From Paenibacillus wulumuqiensis (lineage in GTDB: Bacteria; Bacillota; Bacilli; Paenibacillales; Paenibacillaceae), in contig NZ_LAQP01000013.1 of assembly GCF_000971965.1 (NCBI RefSeq), forward strand, positions 124,001-188,000: a stretch of 64,000 nucleotides of DNA, given 5' to 3'. Of the stretch, positions 26,360-34,972 are shown in pieces (positions within the stretch are counted from its first letter, which is position 1; the number at the start of each line of letters is the position of its first letter). Made by a program: the position numbers and the translations under genes. Below the pieces are notes generated by a model, which did no database searches, was not told where the DNA came from, and saw only the letters and a list, made by a program, of their open reading frames with translations.

Positions 26360-28279
26360 ATGTATGGTAAATTGTTCAGTGCCTGTCTTCAGGGCATTCA
26401 TGGGGTAATGGTAGAAGTGGAGACGGACCTTTCCAATGGGCTGCCGATGGTATCCATTATCGGTCTGCCGGATTCGGCGATTCGCGAATCTGTTGAACGG
26501 GTCCGCTCGGCGATTAAAAATTGCGGGTTTACTTTTCCTTCCCAGCGGGTCACCATCAACCTGGCACCTGCCGATCTGCGCAAGGAAGGTTCTGCATTTG
26601 ATCTGGCCATAGCGATGGGGATACTGGCAACGAGTGATCAGATTATTTTCCCCGGTCAGGAGAAGATGCTGCTGATCGGCGAACTTGCTCTGGATGGCGC
26701 ACTTCGTCCGGTACCGGGTGTTCTGTCGATGGTGGATGCTGCCCGTCAGCATGGATTAACTTCCGTTATTTTACCCGCAGAGAATGCGATGGAGGCAGCA
26801 CTCGTAGAGGGCGTACGTATATATGGAATCAAGCATATGAATGAGCTGTTTGTGGAACTGAATCATAATCATTCGACTCCCTCCAGGACAGAGACAGGTG
26901 TTGAGGTGTTTACGATGGGAGTACCGGGACAGCCGCCCATGATTGTCAAAAAAGTGACACAGGCAGCTTCCTTACAGTCTGTTGCTGCAGCGCATAGCAC
27001 AGATGCCGAGTTATCCGAGCATACTGTCATATCTGAAGACTCAAAAGACTCAAAAGCTGCCCAAATCGAATCTATGGAGACGCCGGAAGCAATAGGTACA
27101 GCCCAAAATGATGAACATTCTGGCAATATGTCACCAGTAGAATCTGTACAGGCACAATCCAATCAGAACGACTCTGCGATCGAACTGCCGGGTCCACTCA
27201 AGAAATCCGATCCGCGTAAACTGGTTCATCTGGAGCCGCTGTTACTGAGCCGCCAACATATTCGGGAACTTCGTCAGTCTGCTCCAGCGACCCATGAAGA
27301 CTATGCGGATGTATTTGGACAGCAGCACGTCAAACGGGCACTTATGATTGCTGCTTCCGGCATGCATAATATTTTACTGCTTGGTCCCCCAGGTACCGGA
27401 AAAACTATGCTGATCAAGCGTCTGCCAACAATTCTGCCCCCTTTGACCGAAGAGGAAGCACTGGAAGTGACCAAAATACTCAGTGTCGCTGGCAGGTTCA
27501 AGGACAGCACAGCCGGACTCGTCTCTACGCGTCCGTTCCGTTCTCCTCATCACAGTATTACCGTTCCAGGTTTAATCGGTGGCAGCAGTATTCCCAAGCC
27601 GGGTGAAGTGAGTCTCGCCCATCAGGGAATTCTGTTCCTCGACGAATTACCGGAATTTCCAAGATCCGTGCTGGAAGTACTGCGGCAGCCGCTGGAAGAT
27701 CATGAAGTACATATCAGCCGGGCCAGAGCCGTATTTACTTTCCCGGCGAATTTCCTGCTTGCTGGCTCGATGAACCCCTGTCCATGCGGATACCTGGGCA
27801 GCCACCATCCAGTGCATCACTGTACGTGCAGCGATGCGCAGATTGCCCGCTACCGCGCCAAAATATCCGGCCCGCTGCTGGACCGGATAGACCTGCAGAT
27901 CGAAGTGCCGCGTCCGAGCGAGCGCGACTGGCAGCAGTCGGAAAGATTCCAACCGGATGGTTATGACTCCGCCAGCATGAGAGATATTGTACATCGCACC
28001 CATGAACGCCAGCTGAAGCGTTATGCAGGCATAGGCATCCAGTGGAACAGCCAGTTGTCCGGCCGCTGGCTGCGGGAGCATACGCATCTGGCAGCAGACG
28101 CGAATCTGCTGCTGGAAGCTGCATTTGAACAATTGGGAATGAGCATGCGGGCGAGAGATCGTGTACTCAAGCTGGCCCGTACGATTGCCGATCTGGAAGA
28201 AAAGAATCAGATTGAGGCTGTACATATTGCCGAAGCGATACAGTATCGTCAGCTGGATCGCAAAAAAACGGGGGGCTAG
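26360..28279 (+). CDS. comM: YifB/ComM-family Mg chelatase-like AAA ATPase with long linker
   Basis: The predicted 639-residue protein is of the YifB/ComM family, a hexameric helicase that helps branch migration during natural transformation in Gram-negatives. The N-terminal Lon-protease-like fold (YGKLFSACLQGIHGVMVEVE) is followed by an AAA core with Walker A GPPGTGKTML and Walker B ILFLDELPEF, a Cys cluster NPCPCGY...HHCTC, and a C-terminal Mg-chelatase domain. About 100 extra low-complexity residues (roughly 170-290) lie between the first domain and the AAA core; the family is usually near 500 residues. B. subtilis lacks this gene. ATG 26360 follows AGAAGGGG. Confidence 0.93.
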   Translation: MYGKLFSACLQGIHGVMVEVETDLSNGLPMVSIIGLPDSAIRESVERVRSAIKNCGFTFPSQRVTINLAPADLRKEGSAFDLAIAMGILATSDQIIFPGQEKMLLIGELALDGALRPVPGVLSMVDAARQHGLTSVILPAENAMEAALVEGVRIYGIKHMNELFVELNHNHSTPSRTETGVEVFTMGVPGQPPMIVKKVTQAASLQSVAAAHSTDAELSEHTVISEDSKDSKAAQIESMETPEAIGTAQNDEHSGNMSPVESVQAQSNQNDSAIELPGPLKKSDPRKLVHLEPLLLSRQHIRELRQSAPATHEDYADVFGQQHVKRALMIAASGMHNILLLGPPGTGKTMLIKRLPTILPPLTEEEALEVTKILSVAGRFKDSTAGLVSTRPFRSPHHSITVPGLIGGSSIPKPGEVSLAHQGILFLDELPEFPRSVLEVLRQPLEDHEVHISRARAVFTFPANFLLAGSMNPCPCGYLGSHHPVHHCTCSDAQIARYRAKISGPLLDRIDLQIEVPRPSERDWQQSERFQPDGYDSASMRDIVHRTHERQLKRYAGIGIQWNSQLSGRWLREHTHLAADANLLLEAAFEQLGMSMRARDRVLKLARTIADLEEKNQIEAVHIAEAIQYRQLDRKKTGG

Positions 28280-28673
28280 GCAGATATCATTTTGCTGTTG
28301 CACAATTTTAGCATTGGCAGAAAATTATCAGTTTGTTGTCGAAAGGAACAGATTAGGGCTTGAAATCATTGGGCTGGCAAGCAATCAGATCCGCTTTTCA
28401 TTACACTCTTATGTATGTCTGGCAATTTCTCATCCTGATTGGTCATAATTACTACTAAAATGACACAAGCGTATCCTTGTTGAGGAGTAAAACTGACTGG
28501 GGAGTTAGCGATACGAGAATCTGAGACTTGGTATAACAGATGTACACATCGGGCTGCCGATAAGGTGCGGCTGAAACGGTTATATTTTTGGTGATAAAAA
28601 GCATAATAAGCCTCTTTCTATTTGGCGCTTCAATCGTTAATATAAAACTTACTAGAAGAAAGGAGGCCGTTCA
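28280..28673 (+). other. Non-coding gap upstream of the molybdopterin oxidoreductase gene
   Basis: I find no gene, clear terminator or consensus promoter in these 394 bp. A GC-richer block (28535-28580, including GCCG-ATAAGGTG-CGGC) could form a small structured RNA element, and the last 100 bp are AT-rich and probably hold the promoter. I checked by eye for T-box and Moco riboswitch landmarks and could not identify them. Confidence 0.3.
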
Positions 28674-29351
28674 ATGCAGTCCAATAAAGCAGAACGTCTT
28701 AAAAATGCACGTATTCTCAATAAACCCTTATTGGATGAGGAGCTTCAGCACCGTCTGCCACCGGGGCAGACACTTACCGACAGTTTTCCGATTTTGCATG
28801 AAGGAAGTGTACCCGAGTACGATCTGAAGGAGTGGAACCTGCGGATTTTTGGAGAAGTGGAGCAGGAATATACTTTTTCGTTTGAACAGCTTCAGGCGAT
28901 GCCAGTGACACAGACGATAAGTGATATTCACTGCGTTACGCGCTGGTCCAAGTTTGATACGCCATGGGAAGGAGTCCGATTCTCGGATCTGGTCCGTCAG
29001 CTAAAAATCAAACCGGAAGCCCGTTATGTGATGATCCACGCTGATCCGGATTATGAGACAAATGTAGCTCTGGAAGAGCTGATGAAGGATGATGTACTGC
29101 TGGCCTGGAATTATGACGGCAAGCCTCTTACGGCCAAACATGGTTGGCCGCTGCGCCTGATCGTACCGCAGTTTTACTTCTGGAAAAGCGCCAAATGGAT
29201 TCGGGGCATTGAATTTATGAACGAAGACCGAAGAGGCTTCTGGGAGAACCACGGCTTCCATAATATAGCCGATCCTTTCAAAGAAGAGCGTTTCTCATCC
29301 GACGAATATGAGATGCCCGAAGATGAATGGAAGTACTGCGAAGCGGATTGA
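28674..29351 (+). CDS. Sulfite oxidase-like molybdopterin-binding oxidoreductase
   Basis: The predicted 225-residue protein consists of one oxidoreductase molybdopterin-binding (sulfite oxidase type) domain. Typical segments are WNLRIFGEVEQEYTFSFEQL, the molybdenum-ligand Cys in DIHCVTRWSKFDTPWEGV, and GWPLRLIVPQFYFWKSAKWI. There is no Tat or Sec signal and no dimerisation or heme domain, so it is a cytoplasmic single-domain member like B. subtilis YuiH; its substrate is unknown. ATG 28674 follows AAAGGAGG. It is followed by two short membrane-protein genes on the same strand. Confidence 0.9.
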   Translation: MQSNKAERLKNARILNKPLLDEELQHRLPPGQTLTDSFPILHEGSVPEYDLKEWNLRIFGEVEQEYTFSFEQLQAMPVTQTISDIHCVTRWSKFDTPWEGVRFSDLVRQLKIKPEARYVMIHADPDYETNVALEELMKDDVLLAWNYDGKPLTAKHGWPLRLIVPQFYFWKSAKWIRGIEFMNEDRRGFWENHGFHNIADPFKEERFSSDEYEMPEDEWKYCEAD

Positions 29352-29449
29352 ATTTCCATTTATATGAAACAAATTCCTTTTTATTCCGTATATGATCATA
29401 CATCCTTCTATTAATAATTTGAATAATTATCAAGAAAGGAATGAATGAT

Positions 29450-29605
29450 ATGGAATTATTCTGGCTTATTTTGTTTATGACAGCAATCTTTGCTCCTCTG
29501 GTATGGAACAAAATTGCAATTGGCAAGCGAATTCATGACGAAGAGCAAAAAGCAGGTCGTGACCTTACCCACGAGATCAATCCTTTTACCGGCGGACGTG
29601 ATTAA
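29450..29605 (+). CDS. 51-residue single-span membrane protein, paralogue 1
   Basis: I do not recognise this family. The 51-residue product has a hydrophobic N-terminus (residues 3-19, LFWLILFMTAIFAPLVW) that should span the membrane, and a charged C-terminal tail GKRIHDEEQKAGRD with LTHEINPFTG. It is too short for many gene callers. ATG 29450 has AAAGGA about 9 bp upstream; an in-frame ATG at 29441 is too close to that site. The adjacent gene at 29683 encodes a same-length protein with the same tail, which argues strongly that both are real. Confidence 0.75.
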   Translation: MELFWLILFMTAIFAPLVWNKIAIGKRIHDEEQKAGRDLTHEINPFTGGRD

Positions 29606-29682
29606 TACGCTGTAGATGTCAGTATAGCTTGAAATTAATTAGCAGCAAAATGGAAATGCAGGATGATGAGGAGGTTGACAGG

Positions 29683-29838
29683 ATGGAGATTATAGTGCAT
29701 ATCTTATCTGGATTTGCCAAAGCAGCGAATGCCCTTTATATCATAGCTGTGGGCAGACGTATTCATGCGGAAGAGCAGGAGATCGGCCGCGATCTGACAT
29801 ATGAAGCCAATCCCTTTACAGGTAGTCATAAATCGTAG
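29683..29838 (+). CDS. 51-residue single-span membrane protein, paralogue 2
   Basis: The product is the same length as its neighbour and has the matching tail GRRIHAEEQEIGRD, LTYEANPFTG. The conserved pattern is G-[KR]-R-I-H-x-E-E-Q-x-x-G-R-D-L-T-x-E-x-N-P-F-T-G. The N-terminal half (about residues 3-23) is hydrophobic but almost unrelated in sequence to paralogue 1, so selection has kept the tail. GAGGAGG lies about 8 bp before ATG 29683. The two genes are 77 bp apart and share one downstream terminator. No function is known to me. Confidence 0.75.
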   Translation: MEIIVHILSGFAKAANALYIIAVGRRIHAEEQEIGRDLTYEANPFTGSHKS

Positions 29839-29932
29839 GTTCGCTTGATCAGACATTGCAGAAAAAGGAAACAGAAAATGTTGTAGAAATATTCTCCATA
29901 CCATAGTCACAACACATCCTGCATACACATGT

Positions 29933-29968
29933 AAAAAAGACTGACGCTATAACACGCCAGTCTTTTTT
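29933..29968. terminator. Bidirectional terminator between small genes and lipoprotein gene
   Basis: AAAAAAGACTG and CAGTCTTTTTT pair, with an inner CG/CG after a one-base mismatch. A and T runs on both sides allow termination of the + strand small-gene transcript and of the - strand lipoprotein transcript. Confidence 0.88.
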
Positions 29969-30014
29969 GTAATTCATTTTTATGGTTCAATTTTGCTAAT
30001 TCATAATAAGCCTA

Positions 30015-30641
30015 TTACAGGCTTTCGACTGCTTTAGACAATTTGGCATCCAAAACTCCTTTTTCTACATTACCCTCGTTCAGATCCGGGTTAAACCAGT
30101 AGATTACCAGTACATTGTCGTTTGTATACTCGGTTTTTTTGAAAGGAATACCGTTTTGCTGAGTCTTCAGATCTTCCAGACCTTTTTTCAGGTCATCTTC
30201 GGATTTGAAAACATAGATTGATACAGGCTCGGTTTTTTTAGGATCTTTGGTTGTAACATAACGATCTGGTTTCACGTTATTGAGTACCCATTTTCCTGCA
30301 GCATCTGGTTCAGATACCAGATCGATTCCCTGCTTTTTGATAGCTGCGGCAACTTCTTTGGTAGTCATATTAGCAGCAGTACCGCTTTTGGCAGAGTCAG
30401 TGGAATTATCCGACTCACCAGGCTTATTCTCGGTAACAGCGTCTTTTGTAGTATCATTTGCAGCGGTTCCTTGCTCGTCAGCTTCCTTGTTATCTGTAGC
30501 GGAAGTATCTGTAGTGCCCTGTTCAGTAGTAGTCGACCCGGTAGCAGGTGCTGCCGCAGGCGCAGATTCGTTGGCTTTGGAACAGCCGGTCGCTGTAACG
30601 ACAGTGAGTGCGAGTAAAAGCGTAGTGATTTTCAGTTTCAT
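30015..30641 (-). CDS. Predicted lipoprotein of unknown function
   Basis: The predicted 208-residue protein has a lipoprotein signal peptide: MKLKITTLLLALTVVTATGC, with Cys20 as the lipidation site (the -3 residue is Ala, slightly unusual). A disordered, Ala/Thr/Glu/Ser-rich spacer (about 21-90) follows. The C-terminal 115 residues form a folded domain beginning TTKEVAAAIKKQGIDL and including IYVFKSEDDLKKGLEDL, similar in layout to small extracytoplasmic domains; I do not recognise its family. GGAGG lies about 8 bp before ATG 30641. It is transcribed against its neighbours. Confidence 0.85.
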   Translation of the reverse strand: MKLKITTLLLALTVVTATGCSKANESAPAAAPATGSTTTEQGTTDTSATDNKEADEQGTAANDTTKDAVTENKPGESDNSTDSAKSGTAANMTTKEVAAAIKKQGIDLVSEPDAAGKWVLNNVKPDRYVTTKDPKKTEPVSIYVFKSEDDLKKGLEDLKTQQNGIPFKKTEYTNDNVLVIYWFNPDLNEGNVEKGVLDAKLSKAVESL

Positions 30642-30747
30642 AAGTGACCTCCTGTTATTATGCGTGATTTGGTAAGGTTATTGGTGCTCATGATCATGTA
30701 AAATGGAGCGTAATAACCCTTTGCAATGAAGATGCAAAGCAATATTC

Positions 30748-30775
30748 ATTATAACATACATACACCAATGAACAA
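30748..30775 (-). promoter_or_regulatory. Promoter of the lipoprotein gene
   Basis: Reading on the - strand, TTGTTC (30775-30770) and TATAAT (30753-30748) are 16 bp apart and the -10 has a TGT extension. A perfect hairpin CTTTGCA/TGCAAAG (30719-30739) lies in the first part of the resulting leader of about 100 nt. Confidence 0.6.
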
Positions 30776-30940
30776 CTTTTGACACGAAGCTTACATTCCG
30801 ATCAGGCAGCAAGCCTATTCTTCAATCTACTACAAAAGCTGATATGATAGTAATGTATGCGGTACCAGAAAAATAAAAAATAATATTGTATAGTGTGCAC
30901 TATTAATCTGAATTGCTCATGAAAATAGCTGTAAATCAAA

Positions 30941-30972
30941 AAGAGAAGCAGCCAGGGGAAGCTGCTTCTCTT
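30941..30972 (-). terminator. Terminator downstream of ohr
   Basis: AAGAGAAGCAGC and GCTGCTTCTCTT form a perfect 12-bp stem with an 8-nt loop. Reading on the - strand a TTTTTGATTT tract follows, so it serves the ohr transcript, ending it about 200 nt after the stop codon. Confidence 0.8.
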
Positions 30973-31168
30973 CATTATATTTATATGAACCGTCCTATAT
31001 CAGAAATCTTTCTCAGGGGGAAAGAAAGACTGGAAAGGGGAAAGGGATGGATATTATGAGTATGACATATGCCACTGCTAGCGTATAAATAGACTTTTAG
31101 GTTCCGAATTATTCTCCGTACAGCGGCAAAATAATACCTGGCAATCATGTATCAAGCTGCAAAATGAA

Positions 31169-31597
31169 TTACAGAACGTTAATTTTTACTGCAATATTAC
31201 CGCGTGTTGCACGGGAGTAAGGACATACATTATGTGCTTCTTCAGCCAGCTTGGAAGCTATATCACGATCGATACCTTTGACCAGGACATCCAGACGTAC
31301 AGCCAGTGCAAAGCCGCCATCTTCCGCTTTACCAAAGCTCACTGTACCTGTTACCTGAGTGCCTTCATGTTTTACTTTTTGCATACGGGCTACCATGTTC
31401 AGCGCGCTATCAAAGCAGGCAGAGTAACCGGCTGCAAACAGTTGCTCGGGATTCGTACCGGCACCACCAGCACCGCCCATTTCTTTTGGAGTGGCAATAT
31501 CAAGGCGCAGATCCGGGCTGGAAGATTCCACGTAACCCTGTCTTCCGCCAATTGCTGTTACAGAAGTCTCGTACATTTTTTGCTGGATATTTAACAT
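31169..31597 (-). CDS. ohr: Organic hydroperoxide resistance protein Ohr
   Basis: The predicted 142-residue Ohr is a thiol peroxidase that reduces organic hydroperoxides. Both redox cysteines are present, Cys61 (GYSACFDSAL) and Cys125 (HNVCPYSRATRG), and the active-site Arg19 lies in GGRQGYVES. Two cysteines at this spacing separate Ohr from plain OsmC. ATG 31597 follows AAGGTGG; an in-frame GTG at 31609 overlaps that site. It is divergent from ohrR, the usual arrangement for a repressor and its target. Confidence 0.95.
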   Translation of the reverse strand: MLNIQQKMYETSVTAIGGRQGYVESSSPDLRLDIATPKEMGGAGGAGTNPEQLFAAGYSACFDSALNMVARMQKVKHEGTQVTGTVSFGKAEDGGFALAVRLDVLVKGIDRDIASKLAEEAHNVCPYSRATRGNIAVKINVL

Positions 31598-31628
31598 ATT
31601 TATTACCACCTTTTTCGATATTTTATTT

Positions 31629-31714
31629 TACAAAATTAAATTTATCACAATTAATATAAAAAGTAAAATGTTTTTCGTAATAATAATGTCAGGCAATTAA
31701 ATTTGTGATAGAAT
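31629..31714. promoter_or_regulatory. Divergent ohr/ohrR control region with two OhrR-like boxes
   Basis: Two AT-rich elements contain the odd palindrome AATT-A-AATT (around 31634-31642 and 31695-31703), resembling OhrR boxes (TACAATT/AATTGTA type). Each overlaps a candidate promoter. For ohrR, ATGTCA-17 bp-TAGAAT (31686-31714) has a TGA-extended -10; for ohr on the - strand, TTTACT-17 bp-TAAATT also has one. The near-mirror layout suggests shared repression. Confidence 0.45.
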
Positions 31715-31828
31715 AGAGTTTAAGCATTAAATACAATCAAGTATTCATATATCGTTTGGTGGGTTATTACTATATAAAAATCCCGAACCTATCAGAATAC
31801 TCATTATATAAAAGCAGGTGATTATAGA

Positions 31829-32311
31829 ATGGACACTCAATCTCAGGAATATCCGCATCCCCAGCTTAAGCTGGACAATCAGCTTTGCTTTGCCATCTAT
31901 GCGTCGTCCCGTGAAATGACCAAAATGTACCAGCCGCTGCTGGATCATCTCGGCCTTACGTATTCGCAGTATCTTGTGATGCTCGTACTATGGGAACAGC
32001 AGGAATGTACAGTGAAAGAATTGGGTAATGCATTATACCTTGATTCCGGTACGCTGACACCGCTGCTCAAACGTCTGGAAGCGGCAGGCCTTATTATCCG
32101 CAAACGTTCTACGGAAGATGAACGCAAAGTTCATATTACATTGACCGAAGCCGGCTGGAGCTTGCAGCAGCAAGCGGTTTCCATTCCAGATGATATTAAG
32201 CAGAGAACATGCATTAACACGGATAAGCTTGACGAGCTGCTGCACGAGTTCAAGCAGCTGCTGCAAAATATTCATCAGGCTAATGTAAGCGGGGCAGCAA
32301 ACAAGAAATAA
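31829..32311 (+). CDS. ohrR: MarR-family peroxide-sensing repressor OhrR
   Basis: The predicted 160-residue MarR-type regulator has the reactive Cys20 in [15 protein letters not shown], equivalent to Cys15 of B. subtilis OhrR, which is oxidised by organic peroxides to release DNA. The winged helix is clear: [27 protein letters not shown] and the wing [17 protein letters not shown]. Two further Cys residues (in QQECTVKE and QRTCINT) are present, so a two-Cys disulfide mechanism is also possible. It is divergent to its likely target ohr. Confidence 0.92.
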   Translation: MDTQSQEYPHPQLKLDNQLCFAIYASSREMTKMYQPLLDHLGLTYSQYLVMLVLWEQQECTVKELGNALYLDSGTLTPLLKRLEAAGLIIRKRSTEDERKVHITLTEAGWSLQQQAVSIPDDIKQRTCINTDKLDELLHEFKQLLQNIHQANVSGAANKK

Positions 32312-32356
32312 TTTTTCCGATGCCGGATTATAATGATATACAGGTACGAAATGATC

Positions 32357-32398
32357 ATCCCTCTTAACGATTTAGTTGAGAGGGATTTTATTTTTTTA
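32357..32398 (+). terminator. Intrinsic terminator after ohrR
   Basis: ATCCCTCTTAAC and GTTGAGAGGGAT form a 12-bp stem with one G/U pair and a 6-nt loop, followed by TTTATTTTTTT. Confidence 0.92.
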
Positions 32399-32489
32399 CA
32401 TTGTTAACGCATACATGATATATTAAGCATAGGCAATTACTTCCTTATAATTTTCTCCATATCGTGGATTAAAATGGTAAAATTTTTAA

Positions 32490-32517
32490 GGAAAGCGTTT
32501 TAAAAACATGTTACAAT
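32490..32517 (+). promoter_or_regulatory. sucCD promoter with candidate CcpA cre site
   Basis: TACAAT (32512-32517) has a TGT extension, 69 bp before sucC. The element GGAAAGCGTTTTAA (32490-32503) matches 10 of 12 defined positions of the cre pattern TGWAANCGNTNWCA and covers the -35 region. CcpA binding there would repress sucCD on preferred sugars (inference). Confidence 0.6.
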
Positions 32518-32585
32518 AGCAAAGGTTATTGATTTGCCGGGCAATATGGCCGGAATGCATTCATGTCGATAGGAGGATTTACCAG

Positions 32586-33743
32586 ATGAATATCCATGAA
32601 TATCAGGGAAAACAATTACTTAAACAGTATGGAGTGGCAGTGCCTGAGGGCAAAGTTGCCTTTACAGTAGAAGAAGCTGTAGAAGCAGCACAATCTCTGG
32701 GCAGTCCGGTATGTGTGGTCAAAGCACAGATCCACGCTGGCGGTAGAGGTAAAGCCGGAGGCGTTAAAGTAGCCAAAAGCGTAGACGAAGTTCGTACGTA
32801 TGCGCAGGAACTGCTTGGCAAGGTACTTGTTACCCACCAGACAGGTCCGGAAGGCAAAGAAATCAAACGTCTATTGATTGAAGAAGGCTGTGATATTCAA
32901 AAAGAATATTACATAGGCGTAGTTATCGACCGTGCTACAGGCAAAGTGGTTATTATGGCTTCTGAAGAAGGTGGCACAGAGATCGAGGAAGTGGCAGAAA
33001 AGACACCGGAAAAGATTTTCCGTGAAGCTGTCGATCCTGCGGTCGGTCTGCAGGCTTTTCAGGCCCGCAAGCTGGCTTATGCCATCAATATTCCTACCAA
33101 GCTGGTAAACAAAGCAGCTCAGTTTATGTTGTCTTTGTACAAAGCATTCGTAGAGAAAGACTGCTCGATTGCCGAGATCAACCCGCTGGTTGTAACAGGT
33201 GACGGTCAGGTTATGGCTCTGGATGCCAAGCTGAACTTTGACTCCAACGCGTTGTTCCGTCATCCGGAAATTCTTGAACTTCGTGATCTGGAAGAAGAAG
33301 ATGAGAAAGAGATTGAAGCTTCCAAATTCGACCTGAGTTATATCGCTCTGGACGGCAATATCGGCTGTATGGTCAATGGTGCCGGTCTGGCGATGGCCAC
33401 GATGGATATTATTAAATACTACGGCGGCGAACCCGCCAACTTCCTGGACGTAGGGGGCGGTGCAACGACAGAGAAGGTTACCGAAGCCTTCAAAATCATT
33501 CTGTCCGATCCGAACGTAAAAGGAATTTTCATCAATATATTCGGCGGTATCATGCGCTGTGACGTTATTGCTAACGGCGTCGTTGAAGCTGCCAAGCAGA
33601 TCGGGCTGGATCGTCCGCTCGTCGTGAGACTGGAAGGTACGAACGTGGATCTCGGTAAGCAGATTCTGGCTGAATCGGGACTGAACATCGTAGCTGCCGA
33701 CTCCATGGCAGATGGAGCGCAAAAGATCGTAGCGCTGGTATAA
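32586..33743 (+). CDS. sucC: Succinate-CoA ligase, ADP-forming, beta subunit
   Basis: The predicted 385-residue beta subunit of succinyl-CoA synthetase catalyses the substrate-level phosphorylation step of the TCA cycle with SucD. It starts [17 protein letters not shown] and carries the ATP-grasp fold with [15 protein letters not shown], and the C-terminal segments [15 protein letters not shown] and [16 protein letters not shown] lies 9 bp before ATG 32586. The open frame extends 19 codons upstream but these are not part of the conserved protein. Confidence 0.97.
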   Translation: MNIHEYQGKQLLKQYGVAVPEGKVAFTVEEAVEAAQSLGSPVCVVKAQIHAGGRGKAGGVKVAKSVDEVRTYAQELLGKVLVTHQTGPEGKEIKRLLIEEGCDIQKEYYIGVVIDRATGKVVIMASEEGGTEIEEVAEKTPEKIFREAVDPAVGLQAFQARKLAYAINIPTKLVNKAAQFMLSLYKAFVEKDCSIAEINPLVVTGDGQVMALDAKLNFDSNALFRHPEILELRDLEEEDEKEIEASKFDLSYIALDGNIGCMVNGAGLAMATMDIIKYYGGEPANFLDVGGGATTEKVTEAFKIILSDPNVKGIFINIFGGIMRCDVIANGVVEAAKQIGLDRPLVVRLEGTNVDLGKQILAESGLNIVAADSMADGAQKIVALV

Positions 33744-33789
33744 AACAACACCAGGACCTAAATTAAGTGATAGGAGCTGTGACTGGACA

Positions 33790-34719
33790 ATGAGTATTCT
33801 TGTAGATAAGCATACAAAAGTGATCACTCAAGGGATTACCGGTTCAACGGGATTATTTCACACCAAAGGTGCCCTGGATTATGGTACGCAAATGGTCGGC
33901 GGAGTAACGCCGGGCAAAGGTGGAACCAACGTGGATATTACGCTGGAGAATGGCTCCACAGTGAGTCTGCCGGTATTTAATACGGTTGTTGAAGCCAAGG
34001 AGAAAACAGGCGCTACGGCAAGTGTTATCTATGTTCCACCTGCATTTGCAGCAGATTCCATCATGGAAGCGGTCGATGCAGACCTTGACCTCGTTATCTG
34101 TATTACAGAAGGTATCCCTGTACTCGATATGGTCAAAGTAGCCCGTTATATGGAAGGCAAAAAGACGGTATTGATCGGACCTAACTGTCCAGGCGTTATC
34201 ACGCCAGGCGAGTGCAAAATCGGCATCATGCCAGGCTATATCCACAAGCCGGGTTATGTAGGTGTCGTATCACGCAGTGGTACGCTGACGTATGAAGCAG
34301 TGCATCAACTGTCTACACGCGGCATTGGTCAATCTTCTGCCGTAGGTATCGGTGGTGACCCTGTCAAAGGTTCCGAATTCATCGACATTCTCAAAATGTT
34401 CAATGAAGATCCGGATACCCGTGCAGTTATTATGATCGGAGAAATTGGCGGTACAGCGGAAGAAGAAGCGGCAGAGTGGATTCAAGCGAATATGACCAAG
34501 CCTGTCGTAGGCTTCATTGGTGGTGCTACCGCGCCTCCAGGCAAGCGTATGGGTCATGCGGGTGCAATCATTTCCGGTGGTAAAGGTACAGCTGCCGAGA
34601 AAATTGCCAAGCTGGAATCCTGCGGTGTCAAAGTCGCTCCAACGCCGTCCGAGATGGGTTCTACGCTGGTGGAAGTGCTTGAAGAGCGCGGTCTGCTGAG
34701 CGAGTGCACGACTCACTAA
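33790..34719 (+). CDS. sucD: Succinate-CoA ligase, ADP-forming, alpha subunit
   Basis: The predicted 309-residue alpha subunit binds CoA and carries the phosphohistidine intermediate, here His256 in [16 protein letters not shown]. The N-terminal CoA-binding Rossmann fold has [14 protein letters not shown], and [12 protein letters not shown] is conserved. It starts 46 bp after sucC at ATG 33790 with a rather distant GGAG, so coupling to sucC translation may matter. Confidence 0.97.
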   Translation: MSILVDKHTKVITQGITGSTGLFHTKGALDYGTQMVGGVTPGKGGTNVDITLENGSTVSLPVFNTVVEAKEKTGATASVIYVPPAFAADSIMEAVDADLDLVICITEGIPVLDMVKVARYMEGKKTVLIGPNCPGVITPGECKIGIMPGYIHKPGYVGVVSRSGTLTYEAVHQLSTRGIGQSSAVGIGGDPVKGSEFIDILKMFNEDPDTRAVIMIGEIGGTAEEEAAEWIQANMTKPVVGFIGGATAPPGKRMGHAGAIISGGKGTAAEKIAKLESCGVKVAPTPSEMGSTLVEVLEERGLLSECTTH

Positions 34720-34820
34720 AACAATGAACAAAGCCGATTCAGCCTGTCGATGAACAGGGATAGACTTCTGTCTTTCTTTTCATTATAATAGCTGTAATTG
34801 GATATCGTTCGTGACAGGGT

Positions 34821-34864
34821 AAGCAACCTCTGATTCTCTTATTGAGACAGGGGTTGCTTCTTTG
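34821..34864 (+). terminator. Stem-loop after sucD, probable terminator
   Basis: AAGCAACC(T)CTG pairs with CAG(G)GGTTGCTT around a 17-nt loop, followed by CTTTG. The T run is short, so efficiency is uncertain, but the position between sucCD and dprA fits. Confidence 0.6.
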
Positions 34865-34972
34865 CGTTGTCCAGCTGCAAGCACCAATAGAGTAAACGCT
34901 TGCAATATGAAATGACATACGATTAAATGGAGTAGATGGTCACGTCTGCCTCCTGACAGAGGAGAATGGATA

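Larger units (their letters stand above)
30642..31168. other. Non-coding gap between the lipoprotein gene and ohr
   Basis: These 527 bp carry the lipoprotein promoter (30748-30775), its leader hairpin, and the terminator at 30941-30972. The remainder is AT-rich. A few short ATG-initiated frames near 31045-31085 end within 20 codons and are not supported. Confidence 0.5.

Noticed and set aside
28280-28673. Possible Moco riboswitch or T-box upstream of the molybdoenzyme gene
   Set aside because: I could not find the conserved T-box AGGGTGG-type element or a recognisable Moco aptamer core by eye; kept only as an unexplained leader.
31045-31085. Short + strand frame with GGAAAGGG ribosome-like site near 31030
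   Set aside because: It ends after fewer than 20 codons, and no conserved pattern is visible.
32871-33827. A 318-codon - strand open frame antisense to sucC
   Set aside because: Shadow of sucC; translation shows no known domain and runs into the sucC-sucD gap.
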